Part shown: in pieces, positions 7,413 through 18,083 of the stretch
Layout of the letters: every line of letters starts with the position of its first letter
Position numbering within the stretch: position 1 is the stretch's first letter
Assembly: GCA_035699085.1 (NCBI GenBank)
Contig: DASSBG010000045.1
Coordinates: 243,883 to 307,882 of the forward strand
From: DASSBG01 sp035699085
GTDB taxonomy: Bacteria; Pseudomonadota; Gammaproteobacteria; Xanthomonadales; Rhodanobacteraceae
Direction of reading: 5' to 3'
DNA length: 64,000 nt
Translations under genes and position numbers: made by a program
The notes under the pieces: model-generated
Database searches by the model: none
What the model saw: only the letters and a program-made list of their open reading frames with translations
What the model was told of the DNA's origin: nothing

Positions 7413-10400
7413 TCAGGGTTCGAAGCCGTCGATGAAAATGATGTCGCCGTCCACAGGACCCTGGCTTTCGAAGGCACCCATGTCGATTCGATCGCCGGAC
7501 ACGCGGGGGTAGCCGGCGCCGCGCTGGTCGTAGGAAGGTCCTGGCGGTGAGGCGAACAACGGGTCGCCCGCATTCCACGCCGGCGACGCGCTGGTGATCG
7601 CCCTGGTCCAGGTGCTGCCGCCATTGTCTGCGAGCGGCATCAGCAAGGGATCCACTCCCACGAGGTTGCCGTCGACACCGCCGGTGATGTCGCCGTTGCC
7701 CGGGTCTTCGATCAGCGAATAGCTGGCAACGAACGAGCCACCCAGGGCAGCAAGGTCGTTCCCTGTGTCGGCGGTATTGCCGGCAACAATGCTGCCGGTG
7801 ATGTGGACGTCGACCTCGGACTGCGTGAGGACGCCACCGCCCTCGCCGTTGCTGGCAGTGTTTCCGCTGATGGTGGCGTGCTCGATGGCGACAGTGCCGA
7901 CACCGGCGTTGCCGTAAGAGACGAAGATGCCGCCGCCGTCGCGCGCGGAGCGGTTTGCCACCAGCGTGCTGCTGCGCAAGGCGAATGCACCATAAGGATC
8001 AACGTAGAGGGCGCCACCGTCGCCCGTGTCGGTGGTGAAGTTGTCCGTCAGCAAGCTGCGCTCGATGGTGAGCGAGCCGGTCGAATCGGTCAGCACCGCA
8101 CCACCACGGAAGCTGGCACTGTTGTTGCTGATGGTCGAGCCCAGGATCACGCCCGACTGGTTGACGCCCATGTCGATGGCGCCGCCGTTGACCGCGCTGT
8201 TGCCGTCCACCAGGCAGTTCGTCATCTCGAAACTGCCATCGCTGGCACTCATGTTGAGCGCGCCGCCGCTGATGTTTGCCTGATTGCCGCGCAGGATGCT
8301 GTCGCTGATGGCCAGTTCATTTTGCACTTCCAACCCGCCGCCCCAGTTGGCGCTGTTGCCTTCGATGATCGAGTTGGTGACGGTCGCCGTCGTGCCCGCA
8401 TACCCGCCTCCACCGGCGTTCCCATAATCGATGCCGGAGTTGGTGTTGTCCGCGACCCGGCAGTTGTCGAGATCGACATTGCCGAAAGCAAAGAATCCCC
8501 CGCCAAACCCGGCGGCAGTAGTGTTGCCTGCAATTTCACTGTCCGTGCAGCTGAGCGTGCTGCGGGTATACACGCCACCGCCGTCACTGGCGGCCCAGTT
8601 GTCGCTGATGATGACGTTGTCAAGCGTGATCGGCCCCCGCTGGTAGACGCCTCCGCCAGCGTCGCTGGCGCGATTGCCGGTGATCACCATGTCGCGCAGG
8701 GTCACCCGCCTGGCGTCGGCGTGGATGCCGCCGCCAGCGTTGGCATCGCCGCCCGTGATGGTCAGTCCGGAGACCGTCAGCTCGGACTGGCCCGACCCAG
8801 CTCCCAGGTCCTCAAGGACGGTTGGAGCACCATTGCCGTCCACCGTCAAGACATCAGCGCCGGGTCCGACGATGTGCAGGCCGTACTCGATGGAGATGGT
8901 GCCACTGCTCAAGGTGATGGTGCCGGTGAGGCCGCTCTTGAATTGCACGGTGTCGGTTGCGATGGTGCGGTTGGCCGCGTCAACCGCCTCGCGCAACGTG
9001 CAGTCGGTCGCGTCGCACGGTCCATCGCCAGGGTCGGCGAGCGTGTCGACAATGAGTGTCGTCGGCGCCTGCATCTCGAACGCCCCCATGTCCGGTGCCG
9101 CACCGACAACGCGCGCAAAGCCGGCGCCACGCCCGTCGAATGCCGGCGGCGTCGCCAGGCCACTATCGCCTCCGGCGTCGATGGCTGGCGATCCTGTGTC
9201 CAGGCCGAGCAACTCGATCGGGCCGCCGAACGTCTGCGGTTGCGTGAGCTTCGGGTCGCGGCCAACGATGTTGCCGTTGACGCCGTCGATCACGCCCGTG
9301 CCGCTGGCATTGGCAAGCAGCGAGTTGGCGATGTCGAAGGTGGTGCCCGCGACCGCCGAGATCTCGGTCGAGTCGCCATACAATATCGAATTGCGCAGGG
9401 TGAGCGCGGCAGCACTGCCACTGATGGCGAGCGCGGTCTTGTTGCCGCTGAAGGTGCTGTAGTAGATGCCGACCGATTCGCCGACGCCGGCAGACTCCAC
9501 GGCACTCTGGTCGGCTGTGGCGTAGTCATTTGCATAGATCGTGTCATTCACCAGCGTGATGGCAGCGCCGCCATGGATCGCCATGCCGGCGTCCGCCATG
9601 TTGTTCTGCAGGAAGCTGGAACGTATGTCAATCGCGCCCTCCGCTCGCAGGCCGCCGCCTTCCGTAGCAGCCGTGTTGTCGACAACCTCGCAGGCGCTGA
9701 GGGTGGCGCTACCGGTCGCATAGAGCCCGCCGCCGTAACCGCCGTCGGGACCCGACGCCTGATTACCCTCCAGCAGCACCCGTCTCAAATCGGCGTTTCC
9801 GCTCACGTAGGCGCCGCCGCCGTTGCTGACCATGACGAAGAAATCGAACGTGCCGGCAGTATTGCCCCGAATCCGGCTGTCGCTGGCGATCAAATTGCCG
9901 TTGGCGATGTAGATACCGCCGCCGTCGCCGGACGCGCGACCATGTTCGATCGACACATCATCGACACGGACGCTGTTGACGGCGAGAATGTTGCCGCCGT
10001 TCTGAGCGTTGTCGACGAAGCCCCCGGTCAGCGTCATCCCGGAAATCGCCAGAAGGCTCGCACTGGCGCCGGCGTTGAAGATGCGGGATTCGGCGCCCGC
10101 CTGGATTGTCAGTTGGTCCGCGCCCGGCCCTGTGATCGTCACGGCGTCGCTGATCTGGATTTCACCACCGCTGAGGGTGATGGTGCCCTGGACGGCGCTT
10201 GCATCAATCGTGTCGGCCCCGGGGTTGGCGTTGGCGTCCAGGATCGCCTGGCGCAGCGAGCCTGGCCCGCTGTCGGCGGTACTGGTGACCGAATAGGTGC
10301 TGGCGCGGGCTGGTACGGCGGCGGCCAGAACAAGAATCAGGGCCACTACCGGCAGCGCCCTGGTCGCCGGACGCACCTTGAGCGGTGGCCGTGCCCGCGG

Positions 10401-10442
10401 GCGAACCCGATGGCGTGGCTGGCGCAAGCGGCGCTCTTGCAT
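7413..10442 (-). CDS. Large secreted right-handed beta-helix protein with CSLREA-type segment and ...DGFEP tail
   Basis: 1009 aa from ATG 10442, preceded by a good GAGGGG ribosome site; the ORF extends further upstream but without signal-peptide logic. A signal peptide ends near PARAST. Two similar halves follow, each with an entry motif: TSTADSGPGSLRQAILDAN (about 50) and DTLADPGDGPCDATDCTLRE (about 490, CSLREA-like). Between them are many short repeats of the type GGG(I/V)Y...GNL..S, NNSA and ISGNTAS, typical of parallel beta-helices in polymorphic outer-membrane and choice-of-anchor proteins. The end, DIIFIDGFEP, resembles the IFADGFE tail common on exported proteins of this order and may be a sorting signal. 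Likely cell-surface or secreted; ligand unknown. Confidence 0.85.
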   Translation of the reverse strand: MQERRLRQPRHRVRPRARPPLKVRPATRALPVVALILVLAAAVPARASTYSVTSTADSGPGSLRQAILDANANPGADTIDASAVQGTITLSGGEIQISDAVTITGPGADQLTIQAGAESRIFNAGASASLLAISGMTLTGGFVDNAQNGGNILAVNSVRVDDVSIEHGRASGDGGGIYIANGNLIASDSRIRGNTAGTFDFFVMVSNGGGAYVSGNADLRRVLLEGNQASGPDGGYGGGLYATGSATLSACEVVDNTAATEGGGLRAEGAIDIRSSFLQNNMADAGMAIHGGAAITLVNDTIYANDYATADQSAVESAGVGESVGIYYSTFSGNKTALAISGSAAALTLRNSILYGDSTEISAVAGTTFDIANSLLANASGTGVIDGVNGNIVGRDPKLTQPQTFGGPIELLGLDTGSPAIDAGGDSGLATPPAFDGRGAGFARVVGAAPDMGAFEMQAPTTLIVDTLADPGDGPCDATDCTLREAVDAANRTIATDTVQFKSGLTGTITLSSGTISIEYGLHIVGPGADVLTVDGNGAPTVLEDLGAGSGQSELTVSGLTITGGDANAGGGIHADARRVTLRDMVITGNRASDAGGGVYQRGPITLDNVIISDNWAASDGGGVYTRSTLSCTDSEIAGNTTAAGFGGGFFAFGNVDLDNCRVADNTNSGIDYGNAGGGGYAGTTATVTNSIIEGNSANWGGGLEVQNELAISDSILRGNQANISGGALNMSASDGSFEMTNCLVDGNSAVNGGAIDMGVNQSGVILGSTISNNSASFRGGAVLTDSTGSLTIERSLLTDNFTTDTGDGGALYVDPYGAFALRSSTLVANRSARDGGGIFVSYGNAGVGTVAIEHATISGNTASNGEGGGVLTQSEVDVHITGSIVAGNTADTGNDLAALGGSFVASYSLIEDPGNGDITGGVDGNLVGVDPLLMPLADNGGSTWTRAITSASPAWNAGDPLFASPPGPSYDQRGAGYPRVSGDRIDMGAFESQGPVDGDIIFIDGFEP

Positions 10443-10639
10443 GGTGTGCCCCTCGTGACGCCGGGGCAGGCCCTGAGCGTGCTCGGAGCAAACCCCTTCT
10501 TCCGGATTACAGCACCCGAGCAGCCAGCTTGCAAACGAGCGGGCCCGGGCGCAGAACGAAGGAGCCGCTGCGCCGCCACACGTCATGCGGAGCCGCGAAG
10601 TCGAACGTTCGACCATTCCCCATTCCCGATCCGGCCCGC

Positions 10640-10645
10640 CATAAT
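10640..10645 (+). promoter_or_regulatory. Candidate -10 of ruvB (leaderless arrangement)
   Basis: The hexamer CATAAT ends exactly 6 bp before the ruvB ATG, so transcription would start at or next to the start codon. There is no Shine-Dalgarno sequence. A C-rich CATTCCCC array (10611-10629) lies just upstream. dapE and dinG have the same 6-bp spacing. Confidence 0.45.
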
Positions 10646-10651
10646 GGCGGC

Positions 10652-11728
<1,077 letters not shown>

Positions 11729-11984
11729 CCGTTGCGCTTGGTATGCTTCGCGCTTCGTATGGCACGCAGGCGTTCTTTGCGATGACCGACACAACGCACG
11801 TGCGACACCGGCGCTCAACCTGCGCCCTGGCGCAGGTCAGCCGATGCCTGCCGTCCCCGGCGCGGCAGGTGGGGTGCGCTGACACGACGGCGCTGACTGC
11901 GCTTCCGGTCCCTGGTCCCCGGTCCCCATCCCACATCCGAATCGCGCGCGACGTGGCACGTTGCTGGTGAAACCCGGACAGCAC

Positions 11985-12386
11985 ATGTTCCACTGGCGCA
12001 TGCGCGTGTACTGGGAGGACACCGACGCCGGCGGCGTGGTCTACCACGCCAATTACCTGCGTTTCCTGGAGCGCGCGCGCAGCGAGTGGCTGCGTTCGTG
12101 CGGGGTGGTGCAATCGCGCCTGCGCGAGCGCGAAGGCCTGGCGTTGGTGATCAGCGCGGTCGACATCAAGTTTCTGCAGCCGGCACGGCTGGACGACGAA
12201 ATCGAGGCCACGCTGCGACTCGACCACCTGCGCGCAGCCAGTATGATCATGTCGCAGCAGCTGACCCGCGTCGCCGACGGCGCGCTGCTGGCCCGCGCCC
12301 GCGTGCGCGCCGGCTGCGTCGACGCCGCCAGCCTGCGGCCGGCGCCGCTGCCCAACCACCTGCGTGAAGGACTGTCCCCACAATGA
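11985..12386 (+). CDS. ybgC: Tol-Pal-associated acyl-CoA thioesterase YbgC
   Basis: 133 aa from ATG 11985. MFHWRMRVYWEDTDAGGVVYHANYLRF aligns with the E. coli YbgC N-terminus; the hot-dog catalytic Asp lies in YWEDTDAGG. In-frame TTG 11961 and GTG 11967 are alternative starts. YbgC hydrolyses acyl-CoA or acyl-ACP and is tied to phospholipid metabolism at the Tol-Pal site. First gene of the Tol-Pal operon; its stop overlaps the tolQ ATG (ATGA). Confidence 0.93.
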   Translation: MFHWRMRVYWEDTDAGGVVYHANYLRFLERARSEWLRSCGVVQSRLREREGLALVISAVDIKFLQPARLDDEIEATLRLDHLRAASMIMSQQLTRVADGALLARARVRAGCVDAASLRPAPLPNHLREGLSPQ

Positions 12387-13069
12387 ACGGCAACTTGAAC
12401 ATCCTCGCCCTCGTGGCGCATGCCAGCGTGCCGGTGCAGATCGTGCTGGTGCTGCTGGTGCTGGCCTCCTTCATGTCCTGGGTGATCATCTTCCGCAAGC
12501 GCGCGCTGCTGGCCCAGGCCCGGCGCGAGGCAGACGCGTTCGAGGAGAGATTCTGGTCCGGGGCGGACCTTGCCGTGCTCTACCGGGACATCGGCGACAG
12601 CGAGGACGAGGGCGGCCTCGCCGGCATCTTCCACGCCGGTTTCCACGAATACGCGCGTCAGCGCCAGCGGCGAGGGCGAGACCTGCGCGCGGTGCTGGAA
12701 GGCGCGCAGCGCGCGATGCGCGTGGCGGTAACCCGCGAGGTCGACCGCCTGGAACACAACCTGGAGTTTCTTGCCAGCGTTGGCTCGATCAGCGTCTACG
12801 TCGGCCTGTTCGGTACGGTCTGGGGCATCATGGTGGCCTTCCAGGGCCTGGCGCACGTGCAGGAGGCGACCATAGCCAGCGTCGCGCCCGGCATCTCCGA
12901 GGCGCTGATCGCCACGGCGATGGGCCTGATCGCCGCCATCCCGGCGGTCTGGGCCTACAACCGCTATGCCAACGGCGTCGAGCGCCTCAGTTCGCGCTAC
13001 GACACCTTCCAGGACGAGTTCTCGTCGATCCTGCAGCGGCAGATCGACGCCGACGAACACGCCGCCTGA
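12383..13069 (+). CDS. tolQ: Tol-Pal system proton channel subunit TolQ
   Basis: 228 aa with three membrane helices: about 15-35 (VLLVLASFMSWVIIFRKR), about 135-157 (SVGSISVYVGLFGTVWGIM) and about 168-190 (SEALIATAMGLIAAIPAVWAYN), the MotA/TolQ/ExbB pattern. With TolR it uses the proton gradient to energise TolA for outer-membrane constriction at division. Coupled to ybgC by an ATGA overlap; tolR follows after 12 bp. Confidence 0.96.
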   Translation: MNGNLNILALVAHASVPVQIVLVLLVLASFMSWVIIFRKRALLAQARREADAFEERFWSGADLAVLYRDIGDSEDEGGLAGIFHAGFHEYARQRQRRGRDLRAVLEGAQRAMRVAVTREVDRLEHNLEFLASVGSISVYVGLFGTVWGIMVAFQGLAHVQEATIASVAPGISEALIATAMGLIAAIPAVWAYNRYANGVERLSSRYDTFQDEFSSILQRQIDADEHAA

Positions 13070-13081
13070 GCGGAGCAGCCG

Positions 13082-13520
<439 letters not shown>

Positions 13521-13528
<8 letters not shown>

Positions 13529-14411
13529 GCGACCGGGGCAGCGGTCGGCGCTGCTGTGGGCGGCGCTGCTGCATGTCGGCGTATTCGCGTTCCTGCTGCT
13601 GGCGACGCTGCCGTGCACCAGCTGGGAATCGCTGGCGCAGGCGCTGCACCTGCCGGCGGCGCTCAACCCGGTGCAGTGTTCGCGGCCGCTGGCCACGCCG
13701 GGACCGGTGATCGAGGCCACCTTGGTGGGGCCGGCCGCGGCGCCCAAAGCCAAGCCGCGCAAGCCGGCCACGCCGCCGCCGCCCGTGGCGCCGACCAAGG
13801 TCGAACCGCCCAAGGTGCCGGTGAAGACCCTGCCGCCGCCGGCGGTGCATCCGGACATCAAGGCGCAGCAGAAGGTGGCCGAACTGGCGCGCGAGGCGCT
13901 CAAGGCGCAGCAGGCCCAGGAGGCGCGCGAGAAGCAGCACCAGGCCGAACTGGAGGCGCAGCAGCGCAAGGCCGACAAGCTGCTCAAGCAGCTGGAGGCC
14001 ATCCGCCAGCAGCGCGAGGCGGCGCAGAAGGCCGCGCAGGAGGCGGCCAACGCCAAGACCGAGAAGCCTGCACCGGCGGCGCCCGTGCGCGAGGCCGAGC
14101 AGCCGCGCAGCGGCCAGGGTGGCGCCGACTCCGCTCTGGCGGCACAGTATGCGGCGGCGCTGACCAACACCATCACCCGCAACTGGCTGCGGCCGGACAA
14201 CATCCCGAAGGGCGTCACCTGTCCGCTGCGGATCGTGCAGATACCGGGCGGTCAGGTCATCAGTGTCACGGTATTGCCGAGCTGTCCTTTTGATGAACCG
14301 GGGCGGCGCTCGGTGGAGAACGCGGTGCGACGCGCGCAGCCGCTGCCGTATAACGGCTACGAGAGCGTCTTCCAGCGCAGCATCATCCTGAACTTCAAAG
14401 TCGAAGAGTGA
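13521..14411 (+). CDS. tolA: Cell-envelope integrity protein TolA
   Basis: 296 aa. One N-terminal membrane helix (about 10-30, ALLWAALLHVGVFAFLLLA), a Pro-rich linker, then a long Ala/Lys/Gln/Glu helix (about 110-190, with repeats such as EAREKQHQAELEAQQRKAD), and a C-terminal periplasmic domain holding the SCPFDE region. It spans the periplasm and links TolQR to TolB-Pal. tolB follows after 7 bp. Confidence 0.94.
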
Positions 14412-14418
14412 GGTTTAC

Positions 14419-15744
14419 ATGACGGCATGGCGCACGATTCGAAACGGTTTGCTGCTGGCCCTGGTGGTGGCGGTTTGCGGCGCAGGCGGCCGCGCCTCGG
14501 CGCAGGGCCTGACCCTGGACATCGTCAATGGCGTGCCCTCGGCGGTGCCGATCGCGGTGGTGCCATTTTCGTGGGAAGGCAGCGGGGTGCCGCCGGCCAC
14601 CGACGTGGCCAGCGTCATCGGCATGGATCTCAACCGCTCCGGGCAGTTCCGCACGCTGCCGAAGGATGACGTGGTCGAATTCCCGCACCGCGGCAACGAT
14701 GTGAAGTTCGCCACCTGGAAGCTGCTCAAGCAGGACTACCTGGTGATCGGCCGCCAGGTCGACGCCGGCAACGGGGCCGTGCGGGTCGAGTTCGAGCTGT
14801 ACGACGTACCCGGCCAGCGTCAGTTGCTGGCGCTCTCGGTCACCGGCCAGCCGGCCGATCTGCGCGGTGTGGCGCACCAGATCGCTGACCTCATCTACGA
14901 AAAGATCACCGGCGTGCGCGGCGCCTTCTGGACCCGCGTGGCCTACATCACCGCCACCGGCACCGGCCACAACATGGAGTATTCGCTGGTGGTGGCCGAT
15001 TCCGACGGCCACAACCCGCAGGTGGTGGTGCGCTCGCACGAGACGCTGATGTCGCCGTCCTGGTCGCCTGACGGCGGCAAGATCGCCTACGTCTCCTTCG
15101 AAAGCGGCAACTCGGCGATCTACATCCAGGACCTGTCGACCGGCTCCCGGCGGCTGGTCAGCAGCCACTCGGGCATCAACGGCGCACCAGCCTTCTCGCC
15201 CGATGGCACCAAGCTGGCGATGAGCCTGTCCTACGTCGGCAACCCGGAAATCTTCGTGATGGACCTCGCGACCGGCGACATGCGGCGCCTGACCCACCAT
15301 TTCTCGATCGATACGGAGCCTGAGTGGACGCCCGATGGACAGAGCCTCGTGTTCACCTCCGACCGCTCCGGAAAGCCGCAGCTTTACCAGATTGCCGCCA
15401 CCGGCGGCACGCCCGAGCGGCTGACCTTCAGCGGCGAGTACAATTCCGATGCCTCAGTCGGTTTCCGCAACAAGCGCATCGCCATGGTGCAGGGCGCCGG
15501 TAACGTGTATCGTATCGCCATCATGGACCGTGGGCTTGGGGGGCAGGAGCACATGGTTTCGCCGGGGAACATGGACGAGTCGCCGAGCTTCGCACCCAAC
15601 GCCAGCATGCTGCTGTACGCGGCATCGGACGGGGCACGCGGCGTGTTGTACGCGGTCTCGGCCGACGGCCGTGTGCGCCAGCGGTTGGTGCTGGCCAACG
15701 GCGACGTGCGCGAACCGGCGTGGGGCCCGTTCCGGCCCCGCTGA
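14419..15744 (+). CDS. tolB: Tol-Pal system periplasmic beta-propeller protein TolB
   Basis: 441 aa. Signal peptide (about 1-30, ending ASAQG), an N-terminal alpha/beta domain, then a six-bladed propeller with PSWSPDGGKIAYVSFESG, PAFSPDGTKLA and PEWTPDGQSLVFTS blades. It binds Pal and the TolA C-terminus in the periplasm. Length matches the family (about 430). An 80-bp gap separates it from pal. Confidence 0.97.
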   Translation: MTAWRTIRNGLLLALVVAVCGAGGRASAQGLTLDIVNGVPSAVPIAVVPFSWEGSGVPPATDVASVIGMDLNRSGQFRTLPKDDVVEFPHRGNDVKFATWKLLKQDYLVIGRQVDAGNGAVRVEFELYDVPGQRQLLALSVTGQPADLRGVAHQIADLIYEKITGVRGAFWTRVAYITATGTGHNMEYSLVVADSDGHNPQVVVRSHETLMSPSWSPDGGKIAYVSFESGNSAIYIQDLSTGSRRLVSSHSGINGAPAFSPDGTKLAMSLSYVGNPEIFVMDLATGDMRRLTHHFSIDTEPEWTPDGQSLVFTSDRSGKPQLYQIAATGGTPERLTFSGEYNSDASVGFRNKRIAMVQGAGNVYRIAIMDRGLGGQEHMVSPGNMDESPSFAPNASMLLYAASDGARGVLYAVSADGRVRQRLVLANGDVREPAWGPFRPR

Positions 15745-15824
15745 ACGGAACGCGTCCGCCGCGGCCCTGTTAGCCGTGCATTTCAAGTCGCTGTTTCATC
15801 ATTCGCTCAGCCGAAGGAGTTGTC

Positions 15825-16349
15825 ATGAACAAGACCATACGTGTGACGTTTGCCGCCGTGCTCTGCATCGGCCTGGCGGCGTGCGCCACGAAGCAGGAAG
15901 TGAAGCCGTCGGCAGCACCCGCTCCGGCGCCGGCCCCCGAAGTCACCACCCAGCCGACCGAGCCCACGGGACCGGCTGCATTCACGCCGGCCGACCTGTC
16001 CAGCAACGATTGCCTGCTGCGACGGACCGTGTATTTCGACCTCGACCAGAGCGTCATCAAGCCGCAGTTCCAGGACGCCATCGCCTGCCACGCCAAGTAC
16101 CTGCGTGACCGCCCCGACGCGCGCATGACGCTGGAAGGCAACGCCGACGAGCGCGGCTCGCGCGAGTACAACCTCGGCCTGGGCGAGCGCCGTGCCAATG
16201 CCGTGGCCAGCGCACTGGAGGCCGAAGGCGCCTCGGCCGCGCAGATCAAGGTGGTGAGCTATGGCGAGGAGCGTCCCGTGTGCCGCGAGCACAACGAGAG
16301 CTGCTGGTCCAGGAACCGCCGGGCCGAAATCGTCTACACGGTGAAGTGA
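15825..16349 (+). CDS. pal: Peptidoglycan-associated lipoprotein Pal
   Basis: 174 aa. The lipobox LAAC gives acylation at about Cys 21. After an Ala/Pro linker comes an OmpA-like domain with VYFDLDQSVIKPQFQ and GNADERGSREYNLGLGERRA, where the Asp and Arg residues that hold diaminopimelate are kept. It anchors the outer membrane to peptidoglycan. A strong GAAGGAG ribosome site precedes the ATG. It ends TGATG with cpoB. Confidence 0.97.
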   Translation: MNKTIRVTFAAVLCIGLAACATKQEVKPSAAPAPAPAPEVTTQPTEPTGPAAFTPADLSSNDCLLRRTVYFDLDQSVIKPQFQDAIACHAKYLRDRPDARMTLEGNADERGSREYNLGLGERRANAVASALEAEGASAAQIKVVSYGEERPVCREHNESCWSRNRRAEIVYTVK

Positions 16350-17218
16350 TGTCGACCTGGCGCAGCCAAGGTGCGCTGGCATGGCTGGTGGCGGCCACGA
16401 TCGTGGCCGCCGCCTTCCCGCTGGCCGCCAGTGCCCAGGTTCAGGTCAGCGGCCAGCGCCTGAGCCTGGCTGACCGCGTGGCGCGGCTGGAGCGCCAGGC
16501 GCAGGACCAGGGTGGCGTCGGCACCGTCAACCAGATGCAGGCGCTGCGCTCCGAGGTGCAGCAGTTGCAGGGCCAGGTGGAACAGTTGCGCCACCAGCTG
16601 CAGCAAATGCAGCAACAGGCGAAGGCGCAGTACATCGACCTCGACTCGCGGCTGGGCCGGCTGGAAGGCCGGCCGGCCGGCAGTGGTCCGGCCGCCGCCG
16701 CCAGCAGCGGTGACGACACCACCGAGCTCGGCGACGTGGTGCTTGGCGGCGCCAGCGCCACGCCGGCGGCACCGGCTGCACCGGCCGCGGACGCCGCCGG
16801 CACGGTGGCTCCGGCCGGCGCCCAGGCCACCGCCCAGGCCGACTATGACAACGCCTTCGCGGCCTTGCGCAGCGGCGCGTACCCGACCGCGGCGCGGCGC
16901 TTCCAGGCCTTCATCCAGCAGCACCCGCAATCCGAGCTGGTGCCCAACGCCTATTACTGGCTGGGCGAGTCCTACTACGGCACCCAGAACTACCCGGTGG
17001 CGCTGCGCACCTTCCAGCAACTGGTGCAGCTCTACCCGGACACGCCCAAGGCCCGCGACGGCCTGCTGAAGATCGGCTACTGCCAGTACGAACTGCAACA
17101 GTGGGATGCCGCACGCGCCACCTTGCAGCGCGTGGTGCAGCAATACCCGAACAGCAGCGACGCACGCCTCGCCCAGGACCGCCTGCGCGCACTGGACCTG
17201 CAAACCAGCGCGCAGTGA
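16349..17218 (+). CDS. cpoB: Cell division coordinator CpoB (YbgF)
   Basis: 289 aa from ATG 16349, one base overlapping the pal stop. Signal peptide (about 1-28, ending ASAQ), an N-terminal coiled coil (about 40-100, ARLERQAQDQ onwards) that trimerises in the family, a low-complexity Ala linker, and a TPR domain (about 165-285, YDNAFAALRSGAYPTAARRF). It tunes Tol energisation and PBP1B activity at division. Last gene of the Tol-Pal cluster; queE follows with overlap or close spacing. Confidence 0.94.
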   Translation: MSTWRSQGALAWLVAATIVAAAFPLAASAQVQVSGQRLSLADRVARLERQAQDQGGVGTVNQMQALRSEVQQLQGQVEQLRHQLQQMQQQAKAQYIDLDSRLGRLEGRPAGSGPAAAASSGDDTTELGDVVLGGASATPAAPAAPAADAAGTVAPAGAQATAQADYDNAFAALRSGAYPTAARRFQAFIQQHPQSELVPNAYYWLGESYYGTQNYPVALRTFQQLVQLYPDTPKARDGLLKIGYCQYELQQWDAARATLQRVVQQYPNSSDARLAQDRLRALDLQTSAQ

Positions 17219-17223
17219 AACCG

Positions 17224-17907
17224 ATGATGGCCGAATCGCTGGCGCCGGCGCGGGATGCCGGGCCGGCGTTGCGCCTGCGCGTGGCGGAGATCTTTCACTC
17301 CATCCAGGGCGAGGCCGACGCCGTCGGCTGGCGCACGGTATTCGTGCGCCTCACCGGCTGCCCGCTGCGCTGCACCTGGTGCGACACCGAGTACGCCTTC
17401 CACGGTGGCCAGTGGCGCGACATAGACGCCATCCTCGCCGAGGTCGCCAGCCACGAGGCCCGCCACGTCTGCGTCACCGGCGGCGAGCCGCTGGCGCAGA
17501 AGCGTTGCCTGGTGCTGCTGGAGCGGCTGTGCGACGCGGGCTACCAGGTGTCGCTGGAAACGTCGGGCGCGCTCGACATCGGCGCGGTCGACCCGCGTGT
17601 GCACCGCGTGGTCGACTTCAAGGCGCCGGGTTCGGGCGAGAGCGCGCGCAACCTGTGGAGCAATGTCGGCCACCTTGGCGCCAACGACCAGGTGAAGATG
17701 GTGCTTGCCGATCGCGGGGACTACGACTGGGCGCGGCAGGTGCTGGCCGAGCACCGGCTGGCCGATCGTTGCCAGGTGCTGCTGTCGCCGGTGGCCGGCG
17801 TGCTGCCGCCGGGCCAGCTGGCCGACTGGATCCTCGCCGACCGCCTTCCCGTGCGCCTGCAGTTGCAACTGCACAAGCTGCTGTGGGGCGACGTGCCGGG
17901 CCGCTGA
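17224..17907 (+). CDS. queE: 7-carboxy-7-deazaguanine synthase QueE (radical SAM)
   Basis: 227 aa. The FeS motif CPLRCTWC (CX3CX2C) and EIFHSIQGEADAVGWRTVFVR are diagnostic; GGEPL is the SAM-binding motif. It converts 6-carboxy-tetrahydropterin to CDG in queuosine/preQ0 synthesis, feeding QueC. Possible starts are GTG 17215 (overlapping the cpoB stop), ATG 17224 or ATG 17227. Confidence 0.95.
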   Translation: MMAESLAPARDAGPALRLRVAEIFHSIQGEADAVGWRTVFVRLTGCPLRCTWCDTEYAFHGGQWRDIDAILAEVASHEARHVCVTGGEPLAQKRCLVLLERLCDAGYQVSLETSGALDIGAVDPRVHRVVDFKAPGSGESARNLWSNVGHLGANDQVKMVLADRGDYDWARQVLAEHRLADRCQVLLSPVAGVLPPGQLADWILADRLPVRLQLQLHKLLWGDVPGR

Positions 17908-17951
17908 CGCCGACGGATGCCATACCGCGGGCTTCAGCCGACCGGGATGCC

Positions 17952-18079
17952 GTAGGGCGGGTTTTCAACCCGCCGTTTCATCGGCAAGAAATGCAGACAA
18001 CCCGAATGCCGGATGGCGGTTTTCAAGGCCCCATCCGGCCCGCAACAACCCAACGCCGGCGGGTTGAAACCCGCCCTAC
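17952..18079. repeat. Pair of inverted REP elements between queE and queC
   Basis: A forward copy (17952-17974) and a reverse-complement copy (18058-18079) of the GTAGGGCGGG...AACCCGCC element enclose about 83 bp. Each copy is itself a hairpin and the two can also pair, a BIME-like arrangement. It lies in the 176-bp gap before queC and could mark a processing or attenuation point. Confidence 0.8.
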
Positions 18080-18083
18080 ATCG

